64,000 nt of DNA from Macrostomum hystrix (lineage: Eukaryota > Platyhelminthes > Macrostomidae). Numbering within the stretch: the stretch's first letter is position 1; every line of letters starts with the position of its first letter. Shown one piece after another: positions 34,710 through 47,698 of the stretch. The stretch spans positions 26,323,001-26,387,000 of the forward strand of contig CATNEN010000001.1 in the NCBI GenBank assembly GCA_950097015.1, in the 5' to 3' direction. The position numbers and the translations under genes were made by a program. The notes under the pieces were generated by a model. That model was not told where the DNA came from, did no database searches, and was given only the letters and a program-made list of their open reading frames with translations.

Positions 34710-37700
34710 GTGAGGCTTGCGATGCGGTCTGGAATTCTGTGCTCAATATAAGCAGCGTTGTGTTGTCTGATCACTTGTCGATCAATAAACTTATTGCATA
34801 TTTCTTGACGGGGGGGTAATCAGGGTTTTCGTTTACGAATACGCCAGTCGACGTAAATAATTTCTACAAAAAATAAAAAACGCCATTCTGCTTCGCTTTA
34901 ACCACAAAACGTCGAAATAAAATTAACCAAATTAAACAAAAAATAATTGAATTATTTTCCTAATTCGTTTTAACCAGCAAGCGTCTATGTTAGCTAAGCG
35001 GCTCGCAATCTTGACGGAATTATTTTAACGCAACAAGTCATTGCTTCTTACGATAAGAAATTCAGCGAAGAAAGAAAGCGCGCCAATTTAAAATGCGAAT
35101 TTTTCTAAGAACGCATACCTTCTTAGAATTTTATTTTCTAGAAATGTAACGAAATGTAACTACATTTTAACACATTTTATTATAAACTGAAGTTACAGGG
35201 AATAATTTAAACAAAAGCTGGTCCCACAATGGGCTGCTTCAATTTGAACAAACCGGACGAAGGTGAACTGCGAAGCAGAAAAATTGAGCAGAAATTGCGC
35301 AAGGAACGCGAAGAGTACAGCGGCACTCACCGCCTGCTGCTGCTGGGTGGGTTGACACCAGTCTCCACGCTTTTACTGAATGTCACGGAAGAAATCGAAT
35401 TCTTAAAACTCAAATTTTAAGACTTATTTTGATTTAGTCTGTTTGCCATTTTAAACTCATTTATTGCAAGAAATTCAGTTACACAAATCTAACAAACTGT
35501 TTTAGGAGCTGGCGAGTCCGGTAAAAGTACCATTGTGAAGCAGATGAGGATTCTGCACATCGACGGATTTAGCGCGGAGTGAGTCATTAAGAGATCGCGT
35601 ATTTCAATTGTTTGAGCCTTTCTGATTTATTATTTTAGATCTACGGATTAAGAAATAGGTTAAAGAATTGAAGCTTCAGGAAAAGAATGAAAGCTTCAGG
35701 AAAAGAATGAAAGCTTCAGGAAAAGAATGAAAGCTTCAGGAAAAGAATGAAAGCTTCAGGAAAAGAATGAAAGCTTCAGGAAAAGAATGAAAGCTTCAGG
35801 AAAAGAATGAAAGCTTCAGGAAAAGAATGAAAGCTTCAGGAAAGGAATGAAAGCTTCAGGAAAAGAATGAAAGCTTCAGGAAAAGAATGAAAGCTTCAGG
35901 AAAGGAATGAAAGCTTCAGGAAAAGAATGAAAGCTTCAGGAAAAGAATGAAAGCTTCAGGAAAAGAATGAAAGCTTCAGGAAAAGAATGAAAGCTTCAGG
36001 AAAAGAATGAAAGCTTCAGGAAAAGAATGAAAGCTTCAGGAAAAGAATGAAAGCTTCAGGAAAAGAATGAAAGCTTCAGGAAAGGAATGAAAGCTTCAGG
36101 AAAAGAATGAAAGCTTCAGGAAAAGAATGAAAGCTTCAGGAAAGGAATGAAAGCTTCAGGAAAAGAATGAAAGCTTCAGGAAAAGAATGAAAGCTTCAGG
36201 AAAAGAATGAAAGCTTCAGGAAAGGAATGAAAGCTTCAGGAAAAGAATGAAAGCTTCAGGAAAGGAATGAAAGCTTCAGGAAAAGAATGAAAGCTTCAGG
36301 AAAAGAATGAAAGCTTCAGGAAAAGAATGAAAGCTTCATGGAGAGAATCACAACTTCAGGGAAGGAATAAAAACTTCAGGAACGGAATCGAAGCCTCAGG
36401 GTAGAATGAAAACTTCAGGGAAGTAAATGAACATAATTTTTCAATGCAGTCCAGTAAATACTATTTTTTTCTTGCTTCGCAGAGAGAAGCGGCAAAAGGT
36501 TCAGGACATTCGACGCAATGTTCGCGATGCCATCTTGTCCATCACCGGCGCAATGTCCAGCCTGTCGCCGCCGGTGGAGCTGGGCGACCCCGACAACTCG
36601 GCCAGTCTGGAGTTCGTGCACAGCAATGTGGCCAGGCCTGACTTTGACTATCCCGCTGAATTCTATCGACACACGGAGCTGCTGTGGTCAGACTCCGGGG
36701 TCAGGGCGGCGTACGAGAGAGCGAACGAGTACCAGCTGATCGACTGCGCCAAGTAGTGAGTTGGGAACTCCAGAATCAAATCCCGAATGTCAAATGAAAT
36801 CCCGAATGTCCAATGAAATTCCGAATGTCGAATGGAATCCCGAATGTCCAATGAAATCCCGAATGTCAAATGAAATCCCGAATGTCCAATGAAATTCCGA
36901 ATGTCGAATGGAATCCCGAATGTCCAATGAAATCACGAATATCAAATATAATCAGAAATTTAAATGAAGCTACTGAGTATCAGTTCAGTCCAGAAATTCG
37001 TTGTCTTTAAAATCGGTTTTTATATTGTCATTATAAAAATCAGTGCACAATGCAACAAGAAACAATATTCGTGTCCAAGAGAAGCCCTTATCTCACCGGG
37101 TCTTGCAATTTCGCGTAATTTACCAAGTTTGCAAATTTGTTCTCACAGGTGTTCTGCCTCACTGAACTTCTCAAGCCCTCCCCGCGTTATCTAAAATTGA
37201 TTCTTTATTTACACTGGCTGTTATGCCAGTTCACACCTGAGAACATGCTATGGAGCTGGCTTAATTCTAGGCTTAACTACTCAGAGACCTTTCGGCCTGG
37301 CATTAAAAACACACAAAAACGAGGCATTAGAAAGTGAATTAAAATTCTTAAATAGGAAGACAGTCGTTTTAAAATTCCCATACCTTACAGGAATCCCACT
37401 TCTCTAACTATGAATTCCATACCCTCCAACCCGAATCCCACACCCTCAAACCCGAATCGCACACTCTCAAACCCGAATCCCACACTCTCAAACCCGAATC
37501 CCACACCCTCAAACCCGAATCCCACACCCTCAAACCCGAATCCCGCACTCTCAAACCCGAATCCCACACTCTCAAACCCGAATCCCACACCCTCAAACCC
37601 GAATCCCACACACTCAAACCCGAATCCGACACCCTCAAACCCGAATCCCACACTCTCAAACCCGAATCCCACACTCTCAAACCCGAATCCCACACCCTCA

Positions 37701-40700
37701 AACCCGAATCCCACACTCTCAAACCCGAATCCCACACCCTCAAACCAGAATCCCACACACTCAAACCCGAATCCCACACTCTCAAACCCGAATCCCACAC
37801 TCTCAAAAATCGAATACCACACCCTCAAACCCGAATCCCACACCCTCAAACCCGAGTCCCGCACTCTCAAACCCGAATCCAACACTCTCAAACCCGAATC
37901 CCACACCCTCAAACCCGAATCCGACACCCTCAAACCAGAATCCCACACACTCAAACCCGAATCCCACACACTCAAACCCGAATCCCACACCCTCAAACCC
38001 GAATCCCACACCCTCCAACCCGAATCCCACACTCTCAAACCCGAATCCAACACTCTCAAACCCGAATCCCAGACCCTCAAACCCGAATCCCACACTCTCA
38101 AAAATCGAATCCCACACTCTCAAACCCGAATCCCACACTCTCAAACCCGAATCCCACACCCTCAAACCCGAATCCCACACTCTCAAACCCGAATCCCACA
38201 CCCTCAAACCAGAATCCCACACACTCAAACCCGAATCCCACACACTCAAACCCGAATCCCACACTCTCAAACCCGAATCCGACACCCTCAAACCCGAATC
38301 CCACACTCTCAAAAATCGAATACCACACCCTCAAACCCGAATCCCACACTCTCAAACCCGAATCCCACACCCTCAAACCCGAATCCAACACTCTCAAACC
38401 CGAATCCCACACCCTCAAACCTGAATCCCACACTCTCAAACCCGAATCCCACACACTCAAACCCGAATCCCACACTCTCAAACCCGAATCCGACACCCTC
38501 AAACCCGAATCCCACACTCTCAAAAATCGAATACCACACCCTCAAACCCGAATCCCACACCCTCAAACCCGAATCCCACACCCTCAAACCCGAATCCCAC
38601 ACCCTCAAACCCGAATCCCACACCCTCAAACCTGAATCCCACACTCTCAAACCCGAATCCCACACTCTCAAACCCGAATCCCACACACTCAAACCAGAAT
38701 CCGACACCCTCAAACCCGAATCCCACAGTCTCAAACCCGAATCGCACACTCTCAAACCCGAATCCCACACCCTCAAACCCGAATCCCACACTCTCAAACC
38801 CGAATCCCACACCCTCAAACCCGAATCCCGCACTCTCAAACCCGAATCCCACACTCTCAAACCCGAATCCCACACCCTCAAACCCGAATCCCACCCACTC
38901 AAACCCGAATCCGACACCCTCAAACCCGAATCCCACACTCTCAAACCCGAATCCCACACTCTCAAACCCGAATCCCACACCCTCAAACCCGAATCCCACA
39001 CTCTCAAACCCGAATCCCACACCCTCAAACCAGAATCCCACACACTCAAACCCGAATCCCACACTCTCAAACCCGAATCCCACACTCTCAAAAATCGAAT
39101 ACCACACCCTCAAACCCGAATCCCACACCCTCAAACCCGAGTCCCGCACTCTCAAACCCGAATCCAACACTCTCAAACCCGAATCCCACACCCTCAAACC
39201 CGAATCCGACACCCTCAAACCAGAATCCCACACACTCAAACCCGAATCCCACACACTCAAACCCGAATCCCACACCCTCAAACCCGAATCCCACACCCTC
39301 AAACCCGAATCCCACACTCTCAAACCCGAATCCAACACTCTCAAACCCGAATCCCAGACCCTCAAACCCGAATCCCACACTCTCAAAAATCGAATCCCAC
39401 ACTCTCAAACCCGAATCCCACACTCTCAAACCCGAATCCCACACTCTCAAACCCGAATCCCACACCCTCAAACCAGAATCCCACACACTCAAACCCGAAT
39501 CCCACACACTCAAACCCGAATCCCACACTCTCAAACCCGAATCCGACACCCTCAAACCCGAATCCCACACTCTCAAAAATCGAATACCACACCCTCAAAC
39601 CCGAATCCCACACTCTCAAAAATCGAATACCACACCCTCAAACCCGAATCCAACACTCTCAAACCCGAATCCCACACCCTCAAACCTGAATCCCACACTC
39701 TCAAACCCGAATCCCACACACTCAAACCCGAATCCCACACTCTCAAACCCGAATCCGACACCCTCAAACCCGAATCCCACACTCTCAAAAATCGAATACC
39801 ACACCCTCAAACCCGAATCCCACACCCTCAAACCCGAATCCCACACCCTCAAACCCGAATCCCACACCCTCAAACCCGAATCCCACACCCTCAAACCTGA
39901 ATCCCACACTCTCAAACCCGAATCCCACACTCTCAAACCCGAATCCCACACACTCAAACCCGAATCCGACACCCTCAAACCCGAATCCCACACCCTCAAA
40001 CCCGAATCCCACACCCTCAAACCCGAATCCCACACCCTCAAACCTGAATCCCACACTCTCAAACCCGAATCCCACACTCTCAAACCCGAATCCCACACCC
40101 TCAAACCTGAATCCCACACTCTCAAACCCGAATCCCACACACTCAAACCCGAATCCCACACTCTCAAACCCGAATCCGTCACCCTCAAACCCGAATCCCA
40201 CACTCTCAAAAATCGAATACCACACCCTCAAACCCGAATCCCACACCCTCAAACCCGAATCCCACACCCTCAAACCCGAATCCCACACCCTCAAACCCGA
40301 ATCCCACACCCTCAAACCTGAATCCCACACTCTCAAACCCGAATCCCACACTCTCAAACCCGAATCCCACACACTCAAACCCGAATCCGACACCCTCAAA
40401 CCCGAATCCCACACCCTCAAACCCGAATCCCACACCCTCAAACCCGAATCCCACACACTCAAACCCGAATCCGACACCCTCAAACCCGAATCCCACACTC
40501 TCAAACCCGAATCCCACACTCTCAAACCCGAATCCCACACCCTCAAAAATCGAATCCCACACTCTCAAACCCGAATCCCACACTCTCAAACCCGAATCCC
40601 ACACCCTCAAACCCGAATCCCACACCCTCAAACCCGAATCCCACACGCTCAAACCTGAATCCCACACTCTCAAACCCGAATCCCACACTCTCAAACCCGA

Positions 40701-43700
40701 ATCCCACACACTCAAACCCGAATCCGACACCCTCAAACCCGAATCCCACACTCTCAAACCCGAATCCCACACTCTCAAACCCGAATCCCACACCCTCAAA
40801 AATCGAATCCCACACTCTCAAACCCGAATCCCACACTCTCAAACCCGAATCCCACACCCTCAAACCCGAATCCCACACCCTCAAACCTGAATCCCACACT
40901 CTCAAACCCGAATCCCACACTCTCAAACCCGAATCCGACACCCTCAAACCCGAATCCCACACTCTCAAAAATCGAATCCCACACCCTCAAACCCGAATCC
41001 CACACCCTCAAATCCGAATCCCGCACTCTCAAACCCGAATCCCACACTCTCAAACCCGAATCCCACACTCTCAAAACCGAATCCCACACTCTCAAACCCG
41101 AATCCCACACTCTCAAACCCGAATCCCACACTCTCAAACCCGAATCCGTCACCCTCAAACCCGAATCCCACACTCTCAAAAATCGAATACCACACCCTCA
41201 AACCCGAATCCCACACCCTCAAACCCGAATCCCACACCCTCAAACCCGAATCCCACACCCTCAAACCCGAATCCCACACCCTCAAACCTGAATCCCACAC
41301 TCTCAAACCCGAATCCCACACTCTCAAACCCGAATCCCACACACTCAAACCCGAATCCGACACCCTCAAACCCGAATCCCACACCCTCAAACCCGAATCC
41401 CACACCCTCAAACCCGAATCCCACACCCTCAAACCTGAATCCCACACTCTCAAACCCGAATCCCACACTCTCAAACCCGAATCCCACACACTCAAACCCG
41501 AATCCGACACCCTCAAACCCGAATCCCACACTCTCAAACCCGAATCCCACACTCTCAAACCCGAATCCCACACCCTCAAAAATCGAATCCCACACTCTCA
41601 AACCCGAATCCCACACTCTCAAACCCGAATCCCACACCCTCAAACCCGAATCCCACACCCTCAAACCTGAATCCCACACTCTCAAACCCGAATCCCACAC
41701 TCTCAAACCCGAATCCGACACCCTCAAACCCGAATCCCACACTCTCAAAAATCGAATCCCACACCCTCAAACCCGAATCCCACACCCTCAAATCCGAATC
41801 CCGCACTCTCAAACCCGAATCCCACACTCTCAAACCCGAATCCCACACTCTCAAAACCGAATCCCACACTCTCAAACCCGAATCCCACACTCTCAAACCC
41901 GAATCCCACACTCTCAAACCCGAATCCCACACCCTCAAACCCGAATCCCACACCCTCAAACCCGAATCCCGCACTCTCAAACCCGAATCCCACACTCTCA
42001 AACCCGAATCCCACACCCTCAAACCCGAATCCCACACACTCAAACCCGAATCCGACACCCTCAAACCCGAATCCCACACTCTAAAACCCGAATCCCACAC
42101 TCTCAAACCCGAATCCCACACCCTCAAAAATCGAATCCCACACTCTCAAACCCGAATCCCACACTCTCAAACCCGAATCCCACACCCTCAAACCCGAATC
42201 CCACACCCTCAAACCTGAATCCCACACTCTCAAACCCGAATCCAACACTCTCAAACCCGAATCCCACACCCTCAAACCCGAATCCCAAACTCTCAAACCC
42301 GAATCCCACACCCTCAAACCAGAATCCCACACACTCAAACCCGAATCCCACACACTCAAACCCGAATCGCACACCCTCATTATTTGAGCAGCATAATCAA
42401 ACCAGATGCACCCAAAAACAATGAAGAAAGCACCTCAAGTCTTGGCTGTTGGTCAGTTTGTCCTTTGAGTTCTACATTCCCTTATCACCCCGAGCTATTC
42501 TGCGACCGTCGCTTGCCTCAAAGCCTTCTCGGCAGACCTAAGAATAGAACTGTTTGCGGAAATGTTTGCCGAGCCGACTCTCAGCTGATAAGGCTTACAG
42601 ATTTGACCGCAGTTAACTTTGCTCAGGCTGAGCAGCCGTTAGAGAGGTCGCATTTTTGAGGTTGTGCTCAACCAGACGCTGTCCCAGACGGCGCCTCAAC
42701 ATAAGACGGAAAATATCAGGGCAGGGAATTTCATGAGCTGGCGATCTTTTAAACAATGTTTTTGTTGAAACACTTCTGGTTACTTACAGTAACGCAGCTG
42801 GGAAGTCACAGAAAATTTGCGAATTGGTCATTTGCTTATTGGTCAGCTCTAGCAAAGCAGACTTAACTGCAGTCAAACATTAGACAGGCCTGCTGAACAG
42901 GTTTAAGTGCTGTTCAAACAGGTGTATTAGACAGGCCTGCTGAACAGGTTTAAGTGCTGTTCAAACAGGTGTATTCGGACGGCTGTGAAAGTTAGTTCAT
43001 TGTGAAGGCCGGAAAATGTTGATCCAAATGGTGGACTTTCACGAAATTCGGTCATTCGATTTGGGAGACTATCGTGAAGTGGGCAGTGGGTGTTTGAAAT
43101 ACCCCCGTGGTTTCTCTACTGTTAACAGCTCAAACTTTTGTCCTGTCTGACCAGAAGTTTCTCAGACCAGAGCCTAACCCTGAGCACTTGCCTTCACCAT
43201 CAGCTTCCTGGACAAAGTGACGGAGGTGGGCCGCGATGACTACGAGCCATCCGAGCAAGACATCCTCCGCTGTCGGGTGCTCACATCCGGCATCTTCGAG
43301 ACCAAGTTCACGGTCGACCGCGTCAACTTCCACATGTTCGACGTCGGCGGACAGCGGGACGAACGACGCAAATGGATCCAGTGCTTCAACGATGTCACGG
43401 CCATTATCTTCGTGACGGCCTGTTCCTCCTACAACATGGTGCTGCGGGAGGATGCGTCACAGAACCGGCTGAAAGAGAGCCTGGAGCTGTTCCACTCCAT
43501 CTGGACAAACCGGTTGGGTGCACAATGTCACAATTTTACAGCTGGGTGAACTGGGTCAACGCGGCGAATAAAGTGGCATGCTCAAGGACACACGCCTCGA
43601 ACACATGACCTAGTCCAATCCACTGTAGTCAAATTCCCTGTAGTCACAATCCCCTGTAGTCACAATCCCCTGTAGTCACAATTCCCTGTAGTCACAATTC

Positions 43701-46700
43701 CCTGCAGTCACAATCCCCTGTAGTCACAATCCCCTGTAGTCACAATCCCCTGTAGTCACAATCTCCTGCAATCACAGTTTTAGAGGCTTAAAGCAATGTC
43801 GTCGTGAAGAATACGTGACGCACATCGCCAACATCTCCGCAGCTATCTGAGAAGCATCTCGGTGATTCTCTTCCTGAACAAGCAGGACCTGCTGACTGAG
43901 AAAATTCTGGCAGGCAAATCGCAACTGGAGGACTTCTTCCCCGCCTTCGCTGAGTACCAACTGCAACCCACGGACGGTAATGCTGTCTAACAGTCATGCT
44001 GATGTCTAACACTCATGCTGATGTCTAACACTCATGCTGATGTCTAACACTCATGCTGATGTCTAGCAGTCATGCTGATGTCTAACACTCATGCTGATGT
44101 CTAACACTCATGCTGATGTCTAACACTCATGCTGATGTCTAACACTCATGCTGATGTCTAACACTCATGCTGATATCTAACACTCATGCTGATGTCTAAC
44201 ACTCATGCTGATGTCTAACACTCATGCTGATGTCCAACACTCATGCTGATGTCTAACAGCCATGCTGATGTCTAACACTCATGCTGATGTCTAACACTCA
44301 TGCTGATGTCCAACACTCATGCTGATGTCTAACACTCATGCTGATGTCTAACACTCATGCTGATGTCTAACACTCATGCTGATGTCTAACACTCATGCTG
44401 ATATCTAACAGTCATACCGATGTCTAACAGTCATGCTGATGTCTAACACTCATGCTGATGTCTAACACTCATGCTGATGTCTAACACTCATGCTGATGTC
44501 TAACACTCATGCTGATATCTAACACTCATGCTGATGTCTAACACTCATGCTGATGTCTAACACTCATGCTGATGTCTAACACTCATGCTGATGTCTAACA
44601 CTCATGCTGATATCTAACACTCATGCTGATGTCTAACACTCATGCTGATGTCTAACACTCATGCTGATGTCTAACACTCATGCTGATGTCTAACACTCAT
44701 GCTGACGTCTAACACTCATGCTGATGTCTAACACTCATGCTGATGTCTAACACTCATGCTGATATCTAACAGTCATACCGATGTCTAACAGTCATGCTGA
44801 TGTCTAACACTCATGCTGATGTCTAACACTCATGCTGATGTCTAACAGTCATGCTGATGTCTAACACTCATGCTGATGTCCAACACTCATGCTGATGTCT
44901 AACACTCATGCTGATGTCCAACACTCATGCTGATGTCTAACACTCATGCTGATGTCCAACACTCATGCTGATGTCTAACACTCATGCTGATGTCTAACAC
45001 TCATGCTGATGTCTAACACTCATGCTGATGTCTAACACTCATGCTGATGTCTAACACTCATGCTGATGTCTAACACTCATGCTGATGTCTAACAGTCATG
45101 CTGATGTCTAGCAGTCATGCTGATGTCTAACACTCATGCTGATGTCTAACACTCATGCTGATGTCTAACAGTCATGCTGATGTCTAACACTCATGCTGAT
45201 GTCTAACACTCATGCTGATGTCTAACACTCATGCTGATGTCTAACAGTCATGCTGATGTCTAACACTCATGCTGATGTCTAACACTCATGCTGATGTCTA
45301 GCAGTCATGCTGATGTCTAACACTCATGCTGATGTCTAACAGTCATGCTGATGTCTAACACTCATGCTGATGTCTAACAGTCATGCTGATGTCTAGCAGT
45401 CATGCTGATGTCTAACACTCATGCTGATGTCTAACACTCATGCTGATGTCTAACACTCATGCTGACGTCTAACACTCATGCTGATGTCTAACACTCATGC
45501 TGATGTCTAACACTCATGCTGATGTCTAACACTCATGCTGATGTCTAACACTCATGCTGATGTCTAACACTCATGCTGATATCTAACAGTCATACCGATG
45601 TCTAACAGTCATGCTGATGTCTAACACTCATGCTGATGTCTAACACTCATGCTGATGTCTAACAGTCATGCTGATGTCTAACACTCATGCTGATGTCCAA
45701 CACTCATGCTGATGTCTAACACTCATGCTGATGTCCAACACTCATGCTGATGTCTAACACTCATGCTGATGTCCAACACTCATGCTGATGTCTAACACTC
45801 ATGCTGATGTCTAACACTCATGCTGATGTCTAACACTCATGCTGATGTCTAACACTCATGCTGATGTCTAACACTCATGCTGATGTCTAACACTCATGCT
45901 GATGTCTAACAGTCATGCTGATGTCTAGCAGTCATGCTGATGTCTAACACTCATGCTGATGTCTAACACTCATGCTGATGTCTAACAGTCATGCTGATGT
46001 CTAACACTCATGCTGATGTCTAACACTCATGCTGATGTCTAACACTCATGCTGATGTCTAACAGTCATGCTGATGTCTAACACTCATGCTGATGTCTAAC
46101 ACTCATGCTGATGTCTAGCAGTCATGCTGATGTCTAACACTCATGCTGATGTCTAACAGTCATGCTGATGTCTAACACTCATGCTGATGTCTAACAGTCA
46201 TGCTGATGTCTAGCAGTCATGCTGATGTCTAACACTCATGCTGATGTCTAACACTCATGCTGATGTCTAACACTCATGCTGACGTCTAACACTCATGCTG
46301 ATGTCTAACACTCATGCTGATGTCTAACACTCATGCTGATGTCTAACACTCATGCTGATGTCTAACACTCATGCTGATGTCTAACACTCATGCTGATGTC
46401 TAACACTCATGCTGATGTCTAACACTCATGCTGATGTCTAACACTCATGCTGATGTCTAACACTCATGCTGATGTCTAACACTCATGCTGATGTCTAACA
46501 CTCATGCTGATGTCTAACACTCATGCTGATGTCTAACACTCATGCTGATGTCTAACACTCATGCTGATGTCTAACACTCATGCTGATGTCTAACACTCAT
46601 GCTGATGTCTAACACTCATGCTGATGTCTAGCAGTCATGCTGATGTCTAGCAGTCATGCTGATGTCTAAGACTCATACGTCATATCTCTATCAGGTCTAT

Positions 46701-47124
46701 CAGTCATGCGGACATATGACTACTAGATAATTAAGCAGAACATGTCTCTATTATTCTCATAAAATAACTCCTTGTTTCCCTATTTTCCCAGCAAACGGTT
46801 TATTTGAAAGAGAAGATCCACGCGTGGTCCGCGCCAAGTGTTTTATTCGCGACCAGTTCCTGGTAAATTAACGAAAAAATCTTGAATACGATAAATTTTC
46901 TTATCGACTTTCGCACTACTCTACTTTTCCTTATCACAAGTAGTGCATATAGAAAGTGCGCGTATTTCGCCCCGCAGAAAATCAGCACACTGGACCAGCC
47001 CAGTCAGCACAACTGTTATCCGCATTTCACCTGCGCGGTTGACACTGAGAACATCAGGCGAGTATTCAAGGACTGCCGGGACATCATCCAGAGGATGCAC
47101 CTGAGAAAGTACGAGCTCATTTGA
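34553..47124 (+). CDS. G protein alpha-s subunit
   Basis: Stimulatory Galpha of heterotrimeric G proteins, activating adenylyl cyclase at the inner plasma membrane. Exons: 1A 34553-34709 or 1B 35229-35346, then 35506-35578, 36483-36755, 43204-43512, 43843-43976, 46792-46862 and 46978-47124. All phases agree: 387 residues with 1A, 374 with 1B. Landmarks: P-loop [19 protein letters not shown] with the switch I arginine (the cholera-toxin ADP-ribosylation site in this family); switch [14 protein letters not shown] with the catalytic Gln; [14 protein letters not shown]-terminus [15 protein letters not shown], diagnostic of the Gs class (human ends RQYELL). [18 protein letters not shown] is also Gs-specific. 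The exon 4 donor (CCG|GTTGGG) is non-consensus but needed for phase. Intron 3 is 6.4 kb, mostly satellite. An alternatively spliced exon 3 like the human long/short choice is not seen. Confidence 0.96.
35229..35346 (+). CDS. Galpha-s alternative first exon 1B
   Basis: Begins [13 protein letters not shown] and ends [16 protein letters not shown] at a phase-1 donor (CTGG|GTGGGT). The MGC start is the form expected for a palmitoylated Gs subunit. It occupies the same place in the protein as exon 1A and the two are mutually exclusive: each has its own ATG and neither has an acceptor that keeps frame with the other. Confidence 0.85.
35670..36342. repeat. Minisatellite, 20 bp unit, in Galpha-s intron 2
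   Basis: About 34 copies of AAAGCTTCAGGAAAAGAATG with an occasional GGAATG variant; the period of 20 is exact. Degenerate copies continue to about 36425, 60 bp before the exon 3 acceptor. Confidence 0.97.
36775..36950. repeat. Minisatellite, 19 bp unit, at start of Galpha-s intron 3
   Basis: About nine copies of GAATGTCCAATGAAATCCC, starting about 20 bp after the donor GTGAGT at 36756. A separate, unrelated array follows about 475 bp downstream in the same intron. Confidence 0.93.
37425..42378. repeat. 5-kb satellite array, 21 bp unit, in Galpha-s intron 3
   Basis: About 235 copies of a 21 bp unit containing CCCGAATCCCACACTCTCAA, with CACCCTC, CACACTC, TCCGAC and TCCAAC variants and periodic short units (AAAAATCGAAT). 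The largest repeat in the window. 21 is a multiple of 3 and stops are absent, so frames up to 759 codons are open on both strands; the AAAAATCG units shift the frame. Confidence 0.98.
42379..43203. other. Rest of Galpha-s intron 3, with 47 bp duplication
   Basis: Non-satellite sequence. A perfect two-copy tandem duplication of 47 bp (starting ATTAGACAGGCCTGCTGAAC) lies at 42879-42925 and 42926-42972. No exon recognised before the exon 4 acceptor. Confidence 0.7.
43615..43785. repeat. Minisatellite, 16 bp unit, in Galpha-s intron 4
   Basis: About ten copies of TCCCCTGTAGTCACAA filling half of the 330 bp intron (43513-43842). Confidence 0.94.
43980..46672. repeat. 2.7-kb satellite array, 19 bp unit, in Galpha-s intron 5
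   Basis: About 142 copies of CTGATGTCTAACACTCATG, with CAGTCATG, GATATC, GTCCAAC and GACGTC variants. It starts within about 5 bp of the donor (ACGG|GTAATGCTGTC at 43977) and ends about 120 bp before the acceptor. It contains a large internal duplication (see findings). Confidence 0.98.
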
Positions 47125-47329
47125 TCCAACAATTGACCTGCCGTACAGTGCTCCGCGAAAACTGAATCTAAACGTAACTTAATTAAAAAAAAATGACACA
47201 AGGAGTTCGTTGCCTTGAAGAGACACAACAATTATGCCACACGATATGCACGCAAGTTAGTTCAGTGCGTGTACAGAACATATTTTTAGTTCGACAACGC
47301 CTTAACTGATTTTAATAGTCCTTTTTAGC

Positions 47330-47345
47330 AATAAAGGTCAATAAA
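47330..47345 (+). terminator. Galpha-s poly(A) signals
   Basis: Two AATAAA hexamers, at 47330-47335 and 47340-47345, about 205 bp after the stop codon at 47124 and the first on this strand. Confidence 0.7.
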
Positions 47346-47698
47346 TTCAGTTCCAATCACAGAATGCATCATCAGAACACGAAGCCACTTTTATGATTTT
47401 GATAAGGTTCTATTGTCATCCTGTGTACTTTCCAGGTGTGAAGAGCACCTAGCTTAATCCAGCCAATTAAATTTAATGATTGACACCTACTCACTAGTCC
47501 ATTTTGTCTGGTAACTAAAAAAATTGTACTCCTGTTATAGTGCATTGTGTGACGTCTGCGACTCTAGAGTTCAGTAACACTAGATCCTCATTCGTACACA
47601 ATGATTATTTTTTTATCCCAAAGCAGTTTTTGTCTCATTTTGTTCAGCAGACCGAAAGACCAAAAACATGGACTAGCAGATGATGTACCTTTGGATTG

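Noticed and set aside
37410-39689. 759-codon open frame (NPTLSNP / PESHTLK repeats) and long minus-strand frames to 42380
   Set aside because: It lies inside the Galpha-s intron; the unit is 21 bp without stops, so several frames on both strands are open at once. AAAAATCG units change the frame. No start context, domain or splice signal supports a protein.
43980-46672. CRISPR-like regular repeats (also other arrays)
   Set aside because: Units are directly tandem with no unique spacers, and the genome is eukaryotic.
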